Source: Streptomyces bluensis (GTDB lineage: Bacteria; Actinomycetota; Actinomycetes; Streptomycetales; Streptomycetaceae). Taken from it: a stretch of DNA of 64,000 nt. The notes beneath the pieces are model-generated. The model was not told where the DNA came from and did no database searches. It was given only the letters and a program-made list of their open reading frames with translations. A program made the translations under genes and the position numbers. Shown here piece after piece: positions 51,144 to 60,221 of the stretch. The stretch is from the NCBI RefSeq assembly GCF_014650715.1, contig NZ_BMVM01000006.1, positions 310,001 through 374,000 on the forward strand. The letters are read 5' to 3'. Position 1 is the stretch's first letter, and each line of letters begins with the position of its first letter.

Positions 51144-51206
51144 GAGCATTGCCGTCCGAGGGCTGAGCATTGCCGTCCGCAGGTTGAGCACTGACGTCTG
51201 AGGGCC
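51144..51206. repeat. Triple 21-bp direct repeat after the DUF397 gene
   Basis: Units at 51144, 51165 and 51186 share GAGCAYTGMCGTCYG. The third copy overlaps the first arm of the terminator, suggesting the array grew from it. Confidence 0.7.
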
Positions 51207-51235
51207 GGCACCGTGCAGGTGCCGGCCCTCAGACG
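51195..51235. terminator. Bidirectional terminator between DUF397 and ESX ATPase genes
   Basis: Arms 51195-51211 and 51219-51235 are perfectly complementary over 17 bp with a 7-nt loop, between convergent genes. Confidence 0.85.
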
Positions 51236-51270
51236 TTGCCACCGGTCGTTGTCACCGGTCCGGTCCGCTA

Positions 51271-54189
51271 CTACTGTGTCCAGCCGGGCGGTACGGAGCC
51301 CTGCTGCGCCTGGTTCGGCGGCGGATCCTGGGGCTGCTGCTGCCATCCCTGGCCCGGTCCGGGCTGCTGCGGGGGCTGCTGCCAGCCCTGCCCCGGCTGG
51401 GGGGCGCCACCCGGCTGGCCGTAGGGCTGCTGGGCTTGCTGGGGCTGCTGCTGGGGTGCGTACCCCTGCTGGGGCTGCTGGTACTGCATGTTCGGGTTGC
51501 CGAAGCCCTGCTGGGTCCGCGCGATGTCCTCCGCGATCAGGGCGGCGAGGTCGAAGTACGCCTCGCGGGTCTTGGGGCGCATCATGTCGAGGTCCACCTC
51601 GGCGCCGGCCGCGAGGTGTTCGTCGAAGGGGATCACGACAACACCGCGGCAGCGGGTCTCGAAGTGCGCGACGATGTCCTCGACCTTGATCATCTTGCCC
51701 GTCTCGCGGACACCGGAGATCACGGTGACCGAGCGCTGGACGAGATCGGCGAACCCGTTCGCCGACAGCCAGTCGAGGGTGGTCGAGGCGCTGCTCGCAC
51801 CGTCCACCGAGGGCGTGGAGATGATGATCAACTGGTCGGCGAGGTCAAGGACTCCGCGCATCGCGCTGTAGAGCAGACCGGTACCCGAGTCCGTGAGGAT
51901 GATCGGGTACTGCCGGCCCAGCACGTCGAGCGCGCTGCGGTAGTCCTGGTCGTTGAAGGTGGTGGAGACCGCCGGGTCCACGTCGTTGGCGATGATCTCC
52001 AGCCCCGAGGGCGCCTGCGAGGTGAAGCGGCGGATGTCCATGTAGCTGTTGAGCTGAGGGATCGCCTGCACCAGGTCGCGGATGGTGGCGCCCGTCTCGC
52101 GCCGCACCCGTCGGCCGAGGGTGCCGGCGTCCGGGTTGGCGTCGATCGCGAGGATCTTGTCCTGGCGCTCGGTGGCGAGCGTGGCACCGAGCGACATGGT
52201 CGTCGTGGTCTTGCCGACGCCGCCCTTGAGGCTGATGACCGCGATCCGGTAGCAGGACATCACCGGCGTACGGATCAGCCCCAGCTTCCGCTGCCGCTCC
52301 TGCTCCTCCTTCTTGGCGCCGAACTTGAAGCGGGACGGGCCCTGGTTGTTCTTGCGGGCCTTCGGCTGGTTGCGCAGCAGCCGGTCGGAGGACAGCTCCA
52401 CCGCGGCGTTGTAACCGAGCGGAGTTCCGGGCGCGGCTTGCTGCTGCTGGGGAGCGCCGGGTCCGGCCTGGGGGCCGGGCGGGGCGGTCCAGCCCTGGTT
52501 GCCGGGCTGGTTGCCGGGCTGGTTGCCGTAGGCGGCGGGCTGCGCCGGAGGCTGCTGCTGGGGCGCCTGCTGCTGCGGCGCCTGCTGAGGCTGCTGTTGG
52601 GGCGCGGGCTGCTGCGGTTCCGCGGGCTGTTGAGGCGGATAGCCGTAGCCGGGCTGCTGGGGCGGGTAGCCGTAGCCGGGCTGCGCCGGGTGCTGCGGCT
52701 GGACCGGGGGCTGTCCCGGCACCTGCGGGTAGCCGTACCCGGCGGCCTGCGGCTGACCGGCCTGCGGGTGCGTGGGCTGGGGCTGCCCCGGCTGGTACGC
52801 CTGCCGTGGGTCGTACGGTGGCTGCTGGCCGCCCTGCGCCGGGTACCCGGGCTGCGGCTGGGCGGGACCGAACGTGCCCTGCGGCGGTGTCTGGTGCGGG
52901 GGCTGCGGCTGTCCGGGGACCTGGGGTGCCTGGGGTGCCTGGGGGTAGCCGTAGCCGGCCGGCTGAGCGGCGGACGCGGCCTGCGGGTCGGGGTACCCCG
53001 CCTGCTGCGGACCTCCCTGGACGGGCTGCTGCGCGGGCACATAGCCCTGCGGCAGCGGGGGGAGCCCCTGGTCGCCCTGGGGGGCGGCGGGGGAGGGCGG
53101 AGCGGGCTGCGCCTGCGGCGGCTGAGCGTGTGCGGCGGGCGGGGGGCCGGGAGTGGCGGGCGGAGGTGTGGGAGGGGGGGGGGGGGGTCCGGGAGCGGCG
53201 GCCGCCGGCCCCGCCTCCGCCGCTGCCTCCGCCTCCGGCTGTGCGTCCGCGGTCGCCGACGCTGCCTCGGCTTCGGGCTGCGCGGAGGAGTCCGCGTCGG
53301 AACGGCCGTCCGCGGACTCGTTGTCCGACGCACCGGACACGGACCCGGTGGAGTCACCCGACTCCGCCTCGGCGCTCCGGTCTTCCTCCGGCTCGTCGTC
53401 GGCACCGCCGAACAGCCTCGCCGCCTCGGCGTCGGCGGCGGCATGGTTCAGCTCGCCCACCGGCTGCTCGGGGGCGGGCGGTTCAGGGGCGGGGTGTTCA
53501 GGAGTCGCCTGTGCGGGAACGCCCGCCGCCGGAGTGGCGGGCTGGGGCGCGGCGCCCTGCGCGTCCTCGTCGACCGGGCGCAGCACGGGGAAGCCCGGCG
53601 AGGCGGCCGGGGCGGGGGGCTGGGCCGGCGCCTGCTGCTGAGGAAATCCGTACCCACCCGACGTGTCCTGGTTCGACGGAGGCGGCGCGGCCCCTCCCGC
53701 CTGCTGCGGGTAGCCGTACCCCCCCTGCTGCGGGTAGCCGTACCCGCCGGTCGCCGGGGGAGCGCCCGGACCGGACTGCTGCTGGGGGAACTCGTAGCCA
53801 CCCGTGCTGTGCTGACCCGTGTCGTGCTGACCCGCGCCGGGCGCACCCTGCGGGGGCTGCTGGGGGGCGCCCTGGGTGTTCGGCTGCGCCGGAACGGGAG
53901 CCTGCGGTGCGGGAGTCGGCGCCGCCGGAGCCGGTGGCGCGGGAACGCCTGGCGGCCCGCTGGGTGGACCGGTGGGCGACCCGACGGGGGCCCCGGTCGG
54001 CGGTGGAGGTGACGCCTGCGCGGCGTCCTGCTGTCCGCCGCCGGCGGAACCACTCTGCGTACTCGTACTTTGGGCGTACCAGGCGGGAGGCGTGTAGACG
54101 ATTTCGAACTCGCCTGTCAGATCCACCTCGGGCTCGTCCCCGTCCGAGGACGGGCTGCCGCCGTTGTACTCGGACCGATCCCTGTTCAC
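51271..54189 (-). CDS. ESX-associated MinD/ParA-like ATPase with long Pro/Gln-rich N-terminus
   Basis: Residues 1 to about 600 of this 972-residue protein are low complexity, rich in Pro, Gln, Gly and Ala, with recurring GYGYPQQ-type units. The ATPase domain (about 640-905) has a deviant Walker A KGGVGKTTTTMSLG (Lys655, Lys660), then LAIDANPDAGTLG and the switch ILTDSGTGLL. A second Gln/Pro tail ends the protein. The layout matches EspI-type proteins of ESX loci, thought to regulate secretion at the membrane. The GTG start has AGGAGG six bases upstream. It is the last gene of the reverse-strand eccE operon. A 14-C coding tract encodes prolines near residue 335. Confidence 0.85.
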   Translation of the reverse strand: MNRDRSEYNGGSPSSDGDEPEVDLTGEFEIVYTPPAWYAQSTSTQSGSAGGGQQDAAQASPPPPTGAPVGSPTGPPSGPPGVPAPPAPAAPTPAPQAPVPAQPNTQGAPQQPPQGAPGAGQHDTGQHSTGGYEFPQQQSGPGAPPATGGYGYPQQGGYGYPQQAGGAAPPPSNQDTSGGYGFPQQQAPAQPPAPAASPGFPVLRPVDEDAQGAAPQPATPAAGVPAQATPEHPAPEPPAPEQPVGELNHAAADAEAARLFGGADDEPEEDRSAEAESGDSTGSVSGASDNESADGRSDADSSAQPEAEAASATADAQPEAEAAAEAGPAAAAPGPPPPPPTPPPATPGPPPAAHAQPPQAQPAPPSPAAPQGDQGLPPLPQGYVPAQQPVQGGPQQAGYPDPQAASAAQPAGYGYPQAPQAPQVPGQPQPPHQTPPQGTFGPAQPQPGYPAQGGQQPPYDPRQAYQPGQPQPTHPQAGQPQAAGYGYPQVPGQPPVQPQHPAQPGYGYPPQQPGYGYPPQQPAEPQQPAPQQQPQQAPQQQAPQQQPPAQPAAYGNQPGNQPGNQGWTAPPGPQAGPGAPQQQQAAPGTPLGYNAAVELSSDRLLRNQPKARKNNQGPSRFKFGAKKEEQERQRKLGLIRTPVMSCYRIAVISLKGGVGKTTTTMSLGATLATERQDKILAIDANPDAGTLGRRVRRETGATIRDLVQAIPQLNSYMDIRRFTSQAPSGLEIIANDVDPAVSTTFNDQDYRSALDVLGRQYPIILTDSGTGLLYSAMRGVLDLADQLIIISTPSVDGASSASTTLDWLSANGFADLVQRSVTVISGVRETGKMIKVEDIVAHFETRCRGVVVIPFDEHLAAGAEVDLDMMRPKTREAYFDLAALIAEDIARTQQGFGNPNMQYQQPQQGYAPQQQPQQAQQPYGQPGGAPQPGQGWQQPPQQPGPGQGWQQQPQDPPPNQAQQGSVPPGWTQ
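53174..53187 (-). repeat. 14-base homopolymer tract inside the ESX ATPase gene
   Basis: Fourteen consecutive G on the + strand are read as CCC codons (prolines near residues 335-340). As written the frame is kept. Such tracts slip during replication and are also a common sequencing error site. Confidence 0.9.
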
Positions 54190-54379
54190 TGCATGCCTCC
54201 TGGTCAGCCACTGTTGCTGAGTTGGTGGTCGTCGCGGCCGGGCGGACCGGGTGGCAAGTCCACGCGGCTGCGATCGTCACCGCATCACCAGAAGACTAAT
54301 CACTCGTATCGCGGTACGGAAAAGCACCCGTGGGCGCAATCCTTTCGCCCCGCCCCGCGCTCATGGAGACGACGACGCG

Positions 54380-55252
54380 TCAGTCCATACGACGGGCCAC
54401 GCCGAGCAGGCCCGTCTCCGCGTCCGTGGGTTCGGTCATGACGAACTTGCGGTGCTTACGGGTGCACCACAGGGCTACGCCGTCGTGCAGGGTCGGCAGA
54501 TGCTGGAGGCTCTCGTCCGGGATGCCCAGAGTGTCGCGTACGACCTCGGTCTCCTGCGGCGAGATGCGCTGGATCCCGACCAGATCGGCCTGAGCCAGCC
54601 ACCGCGGCGCGTGCTCACCGACGAAGGGCAGCACGGTCACCACGGCCTGCCACGGCAGGGAGGTCACCCGTCCGCGCGGCGGGCGGATGCCGCAGTCCCG
54701 GATCAGCACCACCGGGCTCGATACGGAGGGGCCCTGCGCGGGCACCCGTCCCACCGGATACACCGTCACACACTGCTGGCCGCCGCCCGCCGCCTGGGCC
54801 AACTGCTGCCAGGCCTGCGGACGGCCGGTCTCCACGCCCACACGCGCACCCGTCGCGGCGGCGCGCAGCGCCAGCACCTGCGCGAGCCAGAGACCGCCCA
54901 CGAGGACCACGTCGAAGGCGGTCGGACGGGACAGGCCCAGCACGGCCGGATGCGACTCCGGGTCGGTGCCGATGATCACGCCGTCGTCACCGATCGGCAT
55001 GCTGATCGCCGCGAGCTCGTCGGCGGTGACGACATGGCGGTTGCGGCGCGGCCCGCGCAGCCCGAACCCCGGGCTGAAGATGCGCCGTTGCTGCTGCCCC
55101 GGCTGCGGCTGCCGGATGATGGGAATCATGCCGGTGTCGGTGGGCGAGGCGACGTGCGCCGGCGTGCGCCCGGAGGCGGCGGCCCGGCCCTGCTGCCCCT
55201 GTCCCGGCACCTGTCCCTGTCCGGGGGGCATGGTCGAAGCGGGATAGGACAT
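54380..55252 (-). CDS. Conserved ESX-operon protein, unknown function
   Basis: This 290-residue protein has a Pro/Gly/Gln-rich N-terminus of about 60 residues and then a compact alpha/beta domain, with DVVLVGGLWLAQVLALRAAATGARV resembling a Rossmann-type beta-alpha-beta unit (in two parts) and later VVLIRDCGIRPPRGRVTSLPW. No catalytic motif is recognised. Its ATG overlaps the eccE stop by one base (TGATG), so it is coupled to EccE and likely acts with it. A 190-bp gap separates it from the ATPase gene. Confidence 0.72.
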   Translation of the reverse strand: MSYPASTMPPGQGQVPGQGQQGRAAASGRTPAHVASPTDTGMIPIIRQPQPGQQQRRIFSPGFGLRGPRRNRHVVTADELAAISMPIGDDGVIIGTDPESHPAVLGLSRPTAFDVVLVGGLWLAQVLALRAAATGARVGVETGRPQAWQQLAQAAGGGQQCVTVYPVGRVPAQGPSVSSPVVLIRDCGIRPPRGRVTSLPWQAVVTVLPFVGEHAPRWLAQADLVGIQRISPQETEVVRDTLGIPDESLQHLPTLHDGVALWCTRKHRKFVMTEPTDAETGLLGVARRMD

Positions 55253-56574
55253 CAGTACGTACCTCCGAGCGGCAGAGTGGCGAGGGCGCCGGGAACCTGT
55301 TCCCGGTCGAGGCGTACCAGACCGACCTTCGCGGCACTCGCGGCCCGCTCCAACTCGCGTCCCACCTGGCCGAGCTCGCTGTCACCACGGGCGGTGACGC
55401 GGATGTGCCCGGCGAGCGCGACACCCCGGTTGCCCGCCTTGCTCAGGGTCACGCTGAACGTCGTGGCGAGCACCGGCAGCGAGGTGAACCGCGTGATCAG
55501 CTCGGGCAGCGCCACCCCGCCGTTGCCCAACTGCGGCCAGCGGGACAGCCAGTACGTGGTGTGCCACCGGTCGTCGACCCGCCAGGTCCGCACCGACTCG
55601 ACCGTACGGCGCTGGGTCCGCCCGTCCTGGCTGTGCTGAGCGTTGGCCCGCGGGTTCAGGCAGCTGGACGTCGCGAGCGCCTGCACCAGCTCGTTCTCGT
55701 CCAGGATGGTCGCCTTGAAGCCCGCCCCGGCCAGCCGGCTGGCCAGCTGGTCCGCCACTCGCAACAGCGCGCGCTGCGACCCGGGAACGCCGTCCCCGCG
55801 TGCCTTGACCGCCTCCGGGCACAGTTCCGGGTCGAGCTTGAGGGCGACCCAGGTGAGCCGGAGGGCGGGAGAACCGGCCCGCGCCTGGAGAGGGCCGTAC
55901 GACCGTGCGGCGATCGACTGCTCGGGCAGGTGCGGTGCGGGCGCCGGCTGGGTGTGCTGCACGACCTGTGCGGACGCGAGACGGATCTCGTCGACCTCCA
56001 GGGCGTCCTGGATCAGCTGGAGCGGCAGCTGCCGCCCGGCGGACTCGGGACGCAGCGGCTGGTCCGCCGGCTGCACGAAGAGCACGGCGGTCAGGAACGT
56101 CCCGTCACCGATCATGCCGATCGAACGGTCGTCACGGGACACGAAGCTGTACGTCCGCAGCGCCGGGTCGCACTCCACGGTGGGCGCCAGCATCGGGTCC
56201 GTCCCGGGCGGGACGGGCAGCTTGGCGTCACGCTTGCGGCGCCTCAGGGCACGCGTCGTCTCGTACCACTCCGGCAGCGGCCGGCGGCCCCGGCGCAGCA
56301 CCGCCAGCAGGAGCAGCAGCGCCGCCACGGCACCGGCCGGGGCCAGCAGCCAGGACACGTCGGTGGCCCAGGCGGCCAGCATGACGGCGGCCGCGAGCTC
56401 GACCAGGATGAGCTGCTGGAGCCGTACCGGACCCAGACCGCCCGGGCGGGGCAGCGTACGCGGCGACGCGGCGGTGGGTGCGGGAGCCGGTGGGCGCGAC
56501 GCGCGTCTGCGGCCCGGACCCCCTTGTTGCTGCTGTGCGCGGCGATCGCGCCGAGTGCTCGTAGCGCTGCTCAT
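55252..56574 (-). CDS. eccE: Type VII secretion protein EccE
   Basis: This 440-residue membrane protein has a basic, Gln/Arg-rich N-terminus of about 45 residues, two adjacent hydrophobic segments (about residues 52-92) and a soluble domain, the EccE topology. EccE lies at the periphery of the ESX membrane complex. The YSFVSRDDRSIGMIGDGTFLTAVLFV strand region and late SVTLSKAGNRGVALAGHIRV are landmarks. ATG 56574 is chosen; ATG 56586 is possible. The gene heads the reverse-strand operon and is divergent from eccB across 599 bp. Confidence 0.82.
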   Translation of the reverse strand: MSSATSTRRDRRAQQQQGGPGRRRASRPPAPAPTAASPRTLPRPGGLGPVRLQQLILVELAAAVMLAAWATDVSWLLAPAGAVAALLLLLAVLRRGRRPLPEWYETTRALRRRKRDAKLPVPPGTDPMLAPTVECDPALRTYSFVSRDDRSIGMIGDGTFLTAVLFVQPADQPLRPESAGRQLPLQLIQDALEVDEIRLASAQVVQHTQPAPAPHLPEQSIAARSYGPLQARAGSPALRLTWVALKLDPELCPEAVKARGDGVPGSQRALLRVADQLASRLAGAGFKATILDENELVQALATSSCLNPRANAQHSQDGRTQRRTVESVRTWRVDDRWHTTYWLSRWPQLGNGGVALPELITRFTSLPVLATTFSVTLSKAGNRGVALAGHIRVTARGDSELGQVGRELERAASAAKVGLVRLDREQVPGALATLPLGGTY

Positions 56575-57173
56575 CCCCCGGTACATCCCTTTCGCGAAGT
56601 AGTGGCCGTGCGCCGGCGAGATCCAGGGGCTCGGCGATCCTTTTACCTGCCGGACAGCCGGACTACTGGAGATCCCAGTGACGGGCCAGGGGCGTCGATG
56701 GCCCACATCCCAGTCATCTCAGTGCGAGTGGCTCACGGTACCCGCTGAGACTCCCAGGGCGACACAGGGGACACCGAAACCCCAGGTGGCCAGCCTTTCA
56801 CGGACGGGCCCCGCATGGTGGAGCGCTGTGGTGAAGCTCTGTGAAGATGCGGGGGCGGCCGTACACCTGATGGATCGTCGCCGCGCGATGCAGTGCATAG
56901 TAGGTGCCTGCGTCTGCGCGTGCGTGGATACTTGCGCGGTGCCTGCTCGGCCGAGGCGGCCTTTCGAGCACGATCGAGCACACGGCGATGTGAGCACACG
57001 GCGATGTGAGCACACGGCAATGTGAGCACACGGCGATGTCGAGCACCACCAGGGACGTCACGCATCAGCAGCGGCGCCAAGTACATCAGTGACGATCAGA
57101 AACGATCAGACGTCACCAGCGATCGAGCAGCGCACACACGATCGAGCACCACATAACGGGAGACACGGGGACC
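56575..57173. other. 599-bp divergent regulatory region between eccE and eccB
   Basis: No convincing gene is seen. It must hold the promoters of both ESX operons. It contains a four-copy 16-bp tandem repeat (56976-57039), several GATCGAGCA words (near 56973 and 57119-57150) and an AACGATCAGA pair near 57090-57105. Base composition is lower in GC than the coding regions. Confidence 0.7.
56976..57039. repeat. Four-copy 16-bp tandem repeat
   Basis: GAGCACACGGCGATGT is repeated head-to-tail at 56976, 56992, 57008 (one change, GCAATGT) and 57024. A fifth partial GAGCACC follows. It lies 135 bp before the eccB start codon. Confidence 0.9.
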
Positions 57174-58817
57174 ATGGCACAGCAGCGTCGGGACGAGCTA
57201 GCCGCCTACACGTTCGCTCGCAAGCGCACCGTCGCGGCGTTCCTGGCGCCGTCGCCGGGAGGCTCCGAAGAGGGCGCGCCGCGTCCCGTTCGTACGGTGA
57301 TGCCCAGCCTCGCGGTGGGTGTGATCCTGGTGATCGGCTTCATCGCCTGGGGCGTCATCAAGCCCACGGCGCCCAAGGGCTGGGACACCCCGGGTGAGTA
57401 CATCATCGTGGACAGCGACTCCACGACGCGCTACGTCGTCCTCCCCGACAAGGAGACGAAGGCCAAGACGCTGCACCCCGTCCTCAACTACGCCTCCGCC
57501 AAGCTCCTCCTCGACAAGGGCAAGGGCAGCGTCATCGAGGTCCCCGGCAAGGAGATCGACAAGAGCGGCATCCCGCACGGCCCGACGCTCGGCATCCCGT
57601 ACGCCCCCGACCGGCTGCCCGCCAAGGACGACGCGGAGAAGGCGAAGACCTGGGCGGTGTGCGAGCGCCCGGCCCCCGGCTCGGAGCGCGCCATCGACCG
57701 TGCCGTCTTCGTCCTCGACTCCGGCGACGCCAAGGTGCTGCATGACAGCAGGAGGGTCGACAATCGGAAGGCCCTGTACGTCATCGACTCGAAGACCTCG
57801 CAGGAATATCTGGTCGACGGCAAGGGCAACGCGTTCGCGCTGGGCGGCGGGTCCGGTCAGTCCGGCCAGTCCGGTCTCGACGACACCGCCATGGAGCAGC
57901 TGCGCGCCGCCGCCATCGGCACCGGTGCCACGCCGCAGCCGGTGAGCCAGGAGTGGCTGCGCACGCTCCACGAAGGCGGCGTCATCACCTTCCCGACGAT
58001 TCCGGGCATCGGTGGGACGACCTCGGTCGACGGACTCCCCGAGGAGGCCCAGACGGTGGGCCGGGTACTCAAGGCGAAGGAACCGCAGGGCGATCACTAC
58101 TACGTCGTCCTCAAGGACGAGGTGGCCTCCATCTCGCCCTTCGTGGCCAACCTGCTCAAGTACTCACCCCAGGCCAAGCTGGCGTACCCGAACGGCGACA
58201 TCGACGACATCAAGGCCGACACCTCGACCATCATCGAGGCCAACGGCGGCGGCTCCAACAAGTTCTACGGCGACAGGGGATGGCCCCAGGAGATTCCGCA
58301 GCAGGCCAACCCCGCGGCGGTGGAGACCGACGCGCCCCGTAACACCTCGTGCAGCGTGTACAGCGGCAAGATCGGCCCGGACAACAAGCCGCAGCTCTCG
58401 GCCTGGGCGGGTGCGGACTACCCCAAGAAGGTCATCGCCGACTCGCTGAGCGCGTACGTCTCGTCCGGCTCGGGGCTTCTGTTCCGGGAGGTCGCGGGCG
58501 GCGCGGCGGGCGGCGGCGCGACGTACCTGCTGACCGACACGGGTCTGCGTTACTCGCTGCCGACGAACAACGACAGCGAGGCGGCGGCGGAAGGGGAAGG
58601 GAACGGCACCGGTTCCTCCGACCCTTCTGACCCCTCCGGTTCCTCCGACTCTTCGCCCTCGACGGACGGTGGGGCCAGCGAGACGGACAAGGCGCGTACG
58701 CGGCTGGGGTACGAGAAGGTCTCGCAGCCCGCGATCGTGCCCAAGACGTGGGCGACGTTCATCCCGAAGGGGCCCACGCTGGACACGGGGAGCGCGGCAC
58801 AGCCGCAGAGCCAGTGA
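57174..58817 (+). CDS. eccB: Type VII secretion protein EccB
   Basis: This 547-residue protein has a cytoplasmic N-terminus starting QQRRDELAAYTFARKR (EccB signature), one membrane helix at about residues 44-63, and a large extracytoplasmic domain with two cysteines (WAVCERP and NTSCSVYSG), which form a disulfide in homologues. The Ser/Asp/Glu-rich linker near residue 470-505 is disordered. EccB is a core ESX membrane subunit. The ATG follows GGGGACC. A strong terminator lies after it, so the esx genes have their own transcript. Confidence 0.92.
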   Translation: MAQQRRDELAAYTFARKRTVAAFLAPSPGGSEEGAPRPVRTVMPSLAVGVILVIGFIAWGVIKPTAPKGWDTPGEYIIVDSDSTTRYVVLPDKETKAKTLHPVLNYASAKLLLDKGKGSVIEVPGKEIDKSGIPHGPTLGIPYAPDRLPAKDDAEKAKTWAVCERPAPGSERAIDRAVFVLDSGDAKVLHDSRRVDNRKALYVIDSKTSQEYLVDGKGNAFALGGGSGQSGQSGLDDTAMEQLRAAAIGTGATPQPVSQEWLRTLHEGGVITFPTIPGIGGTTSVDGLPEEAQTVGRVLKAKEPQGDHYYVVLKDEVASISPFVANLLKYSPQAKLAYPNGDIDDIKADTSTIIEANGGGSNKFYGDRGWPQEIPQQANPAAVETDAPRNTSCSVYSGKIGPDNKPQLSAWAGADYPKKVIADSLSAYVSSGSGLLFREVAGGAAGGGATYLLTDTGLRYSLPTNNDSEAAAEGEGNGTGSSDPSDPSGSSDSSPSTDGGASETDKARTRLGYEKVSQPAIVPKTWATFIPKGPTLDTGSAAQPQSQ

Positions 58818-58899
58818 GGCAGTGGCTGCGGGGCCGGTGCGGTAGTGGCTGCGGGGCCGGCGAGGCGCGGCCGTAGGGCAGGAGAGATATGGCCGTAGG

Positions 58900-58942
58900 G
58901 CCAGTGGCCGGTCAACGGGCTTGTGGTTGACCGGCCACTGGC
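58900..58942 (+). terminator. Terminator after eccB
   Basis: Arms 58900-58916 and 58926-58942 are perfectly complementary over 17 bp around a 9-nt loop. Upstream, AGTGGCTGCGGGGCCGG is repeated twice (near 58822 and 58845). The remaining bases up to 59234 hold the esxB promoter region. Confidence 0.85.
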
Positions 58943-59145
58943 TTGCGTGGTGCTGGCGAGCGGGCCAACGCGAGGGGACAACGGCCTGTACGGACGCCCG
59001 AACGGGCTTGCGCTCAGGCGCCCAACGGGCTTGCCGCCAGAGGCACTTGAATGTAAGACGGCGGTTGTGTCACGGAATGATCGCTCAAGTGTGTGAGCCG
59101 TGTAACTGATTGCTCTTGCCTGTGGATGCGCGACAGGCGGACGAT

Positions 59146-59164
59146 AGAGTGCTTACAACACTCT
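59146..59164. promoter_or_regulatory. Inverted repeat in the esxB promoter region
   Basis: AGAGTG and CACTCT flank a 7-bp spacer, and the left arm overlaps a possible -10 (TAGAGT, 59145-59150). No convincing -35 was found. It may be a regulator site for the esxBA transcript. Confidence 0.4.
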
Positions 59165-59234
59165 TAGGGTGTGAAGCTTCTCCGGGCACCAGTGCGGTTT
59201 CCCGGATCAACGACAACATGGGGGAAGGTTCAAC

Positions 59235-59546
59235 ATGGCCGGCCAGTTCCGGGTAACAGAGGATGAACTCGCCAAGCTCTCCGGTGACATCAACACCGTG
59301 AACGGTCAGTTGCAGGGCGAGATCCGCCGCCTCAACGGCGTGATCGACCAGATCGCGGGCGGGTGGCAGGGCCAGGCGGCCAAGTCCTACCACCAGCTGC
59401 AGGAGCGCTGGAACGCGGACGCGAAGAAGATGAGCGACATCCTCAACGACATCAAGGAAGCCGTGGACTCCACGCGGAGCAACTACTCCGCCTCGGAAGA
59501 GCAGCAGAACGCCGAGATCAGCAAGATCATGTCGGACTTCGGCTGA
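59235..59546 (+). CDS. esxB: WXG100 secreted protein EsxB
   Basis: This 103-residue helical hairpin protein has the turn motif WQG at W44 and the secretion signal YxxxE at Tyr84-Glu88 (YSASE), the ESX export code. It has no classical signal peptide. It should form a dimer with the product of the next gene and be exported by the ESX machine. The ATG follows GGGGGAAGG. In Streptomyces, EsxBA affects development and sporulation, from published knowledge of S. coelicolor. Confidence 0.95.
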   Translation: MAGQFRVTEDELAKLSGDINTVNGQLQGEIRRLNGVIDQIAGGWQGQAAKSYHQLQERWNADAKKMSDILNDIKEAVDSTRSNYSASEEQQNAEISKIMSDFG

Positions 59547-59710
59547 TCGAGCCGCAGGACTGCCGCATGAGTGCAGTTCGCCGGCTCCTCCCTGCGTGAT
59601 CTCCACCGTTCCACGCTGATTCAGGCCGACTCTCGCAGACTCTCACCGATTCACATCGGTGTCGTCGGCCTCGGCAGACTTCCAACGCATCTTCCTGAAA
59701 GGAAGCGACG

Positions 59711-59995
59711 ATGTCGATCCTCGTCAATTACGCAACCATCACCAACGCGTCCACGGACGTGAAGACGACCGCCGGTCGCATCAAGCAGCAGCTGGACGAC
59801 CTTGAGGCCGCCGTCAAGCGCGTCGCCAACACCTGGGAAGGTGAGGCGCAGGAGGGTTACCAGCGCAAGCAGCGCGAGTGGGACCAGACCGCTCAGGACC
59901 TGCACACGACCCTGCTGAAGATCTCCACGGCGCTGCAGAGCGCCGCCGAGAACTACCAGGCCACTGAGAAGAGCAACGCCTCGACCTGGGGCTGA
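59711..59995 (+). CDS. esxA: WXG100 secreted protein EsxA
   Basis: This 94-residue partner of EsxB has WEG at W42 and also a C-terminal YxxxE at Tyr82-Glu86 (YQATE). The pattern predicts two antiparallel helices. The ATG has AAAGGAAG six bases upstream. A 164-bp spacer separates it from esxB, and a strong hairpin follows. Confidence 0.95.
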   Translation: MSILVNYATITNASTDVKTTAGRIKQQLDDLEAAVKRVANTWEGEAQEGYQRKQREWDQTAQDLHTTLLKISTALQSAAENYQATEKSNASTWG

Positions 59996-60031
59996 GCCGT
60001 CGGCGTCCCGAGGGGCATGGCATGAGACGGA

Positions 60032-60067
60032 TCGGCCCAGCCGACGCCACAGCGTCGGCTGGGCCGA
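60032..60067 (+). terminator. Terminator after esxA
   Basis: Arms 60032-60047 and 60052-60067 pair perfectly over 16 bp with a 4-nt loop. It would isolate esxBA from the mycosin gene, allowing high expression of the substrates alone. Confidence 0.85.
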
Positions 60068-60221
60068 CCCCGTGTCCAGGGCCGCGCACAGCAGGACCAG
60101 GGAATCTCCACGCTCCCTGGAACAAATTCACAACACATCGCAACGCATCACAACACGCAACGCACAACCACAGAAACATGACCCAGCTTCGAAGGAAGCA
60201 AGGAAGCCCTGGGGGCCTGAC

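Noticed and set aside
56976..57039. Four evenly spaced repeats considered as a CRISPR array
   Set aside because: The units are 16 bp and head-to-tail without spacers, and no cas gene is present.
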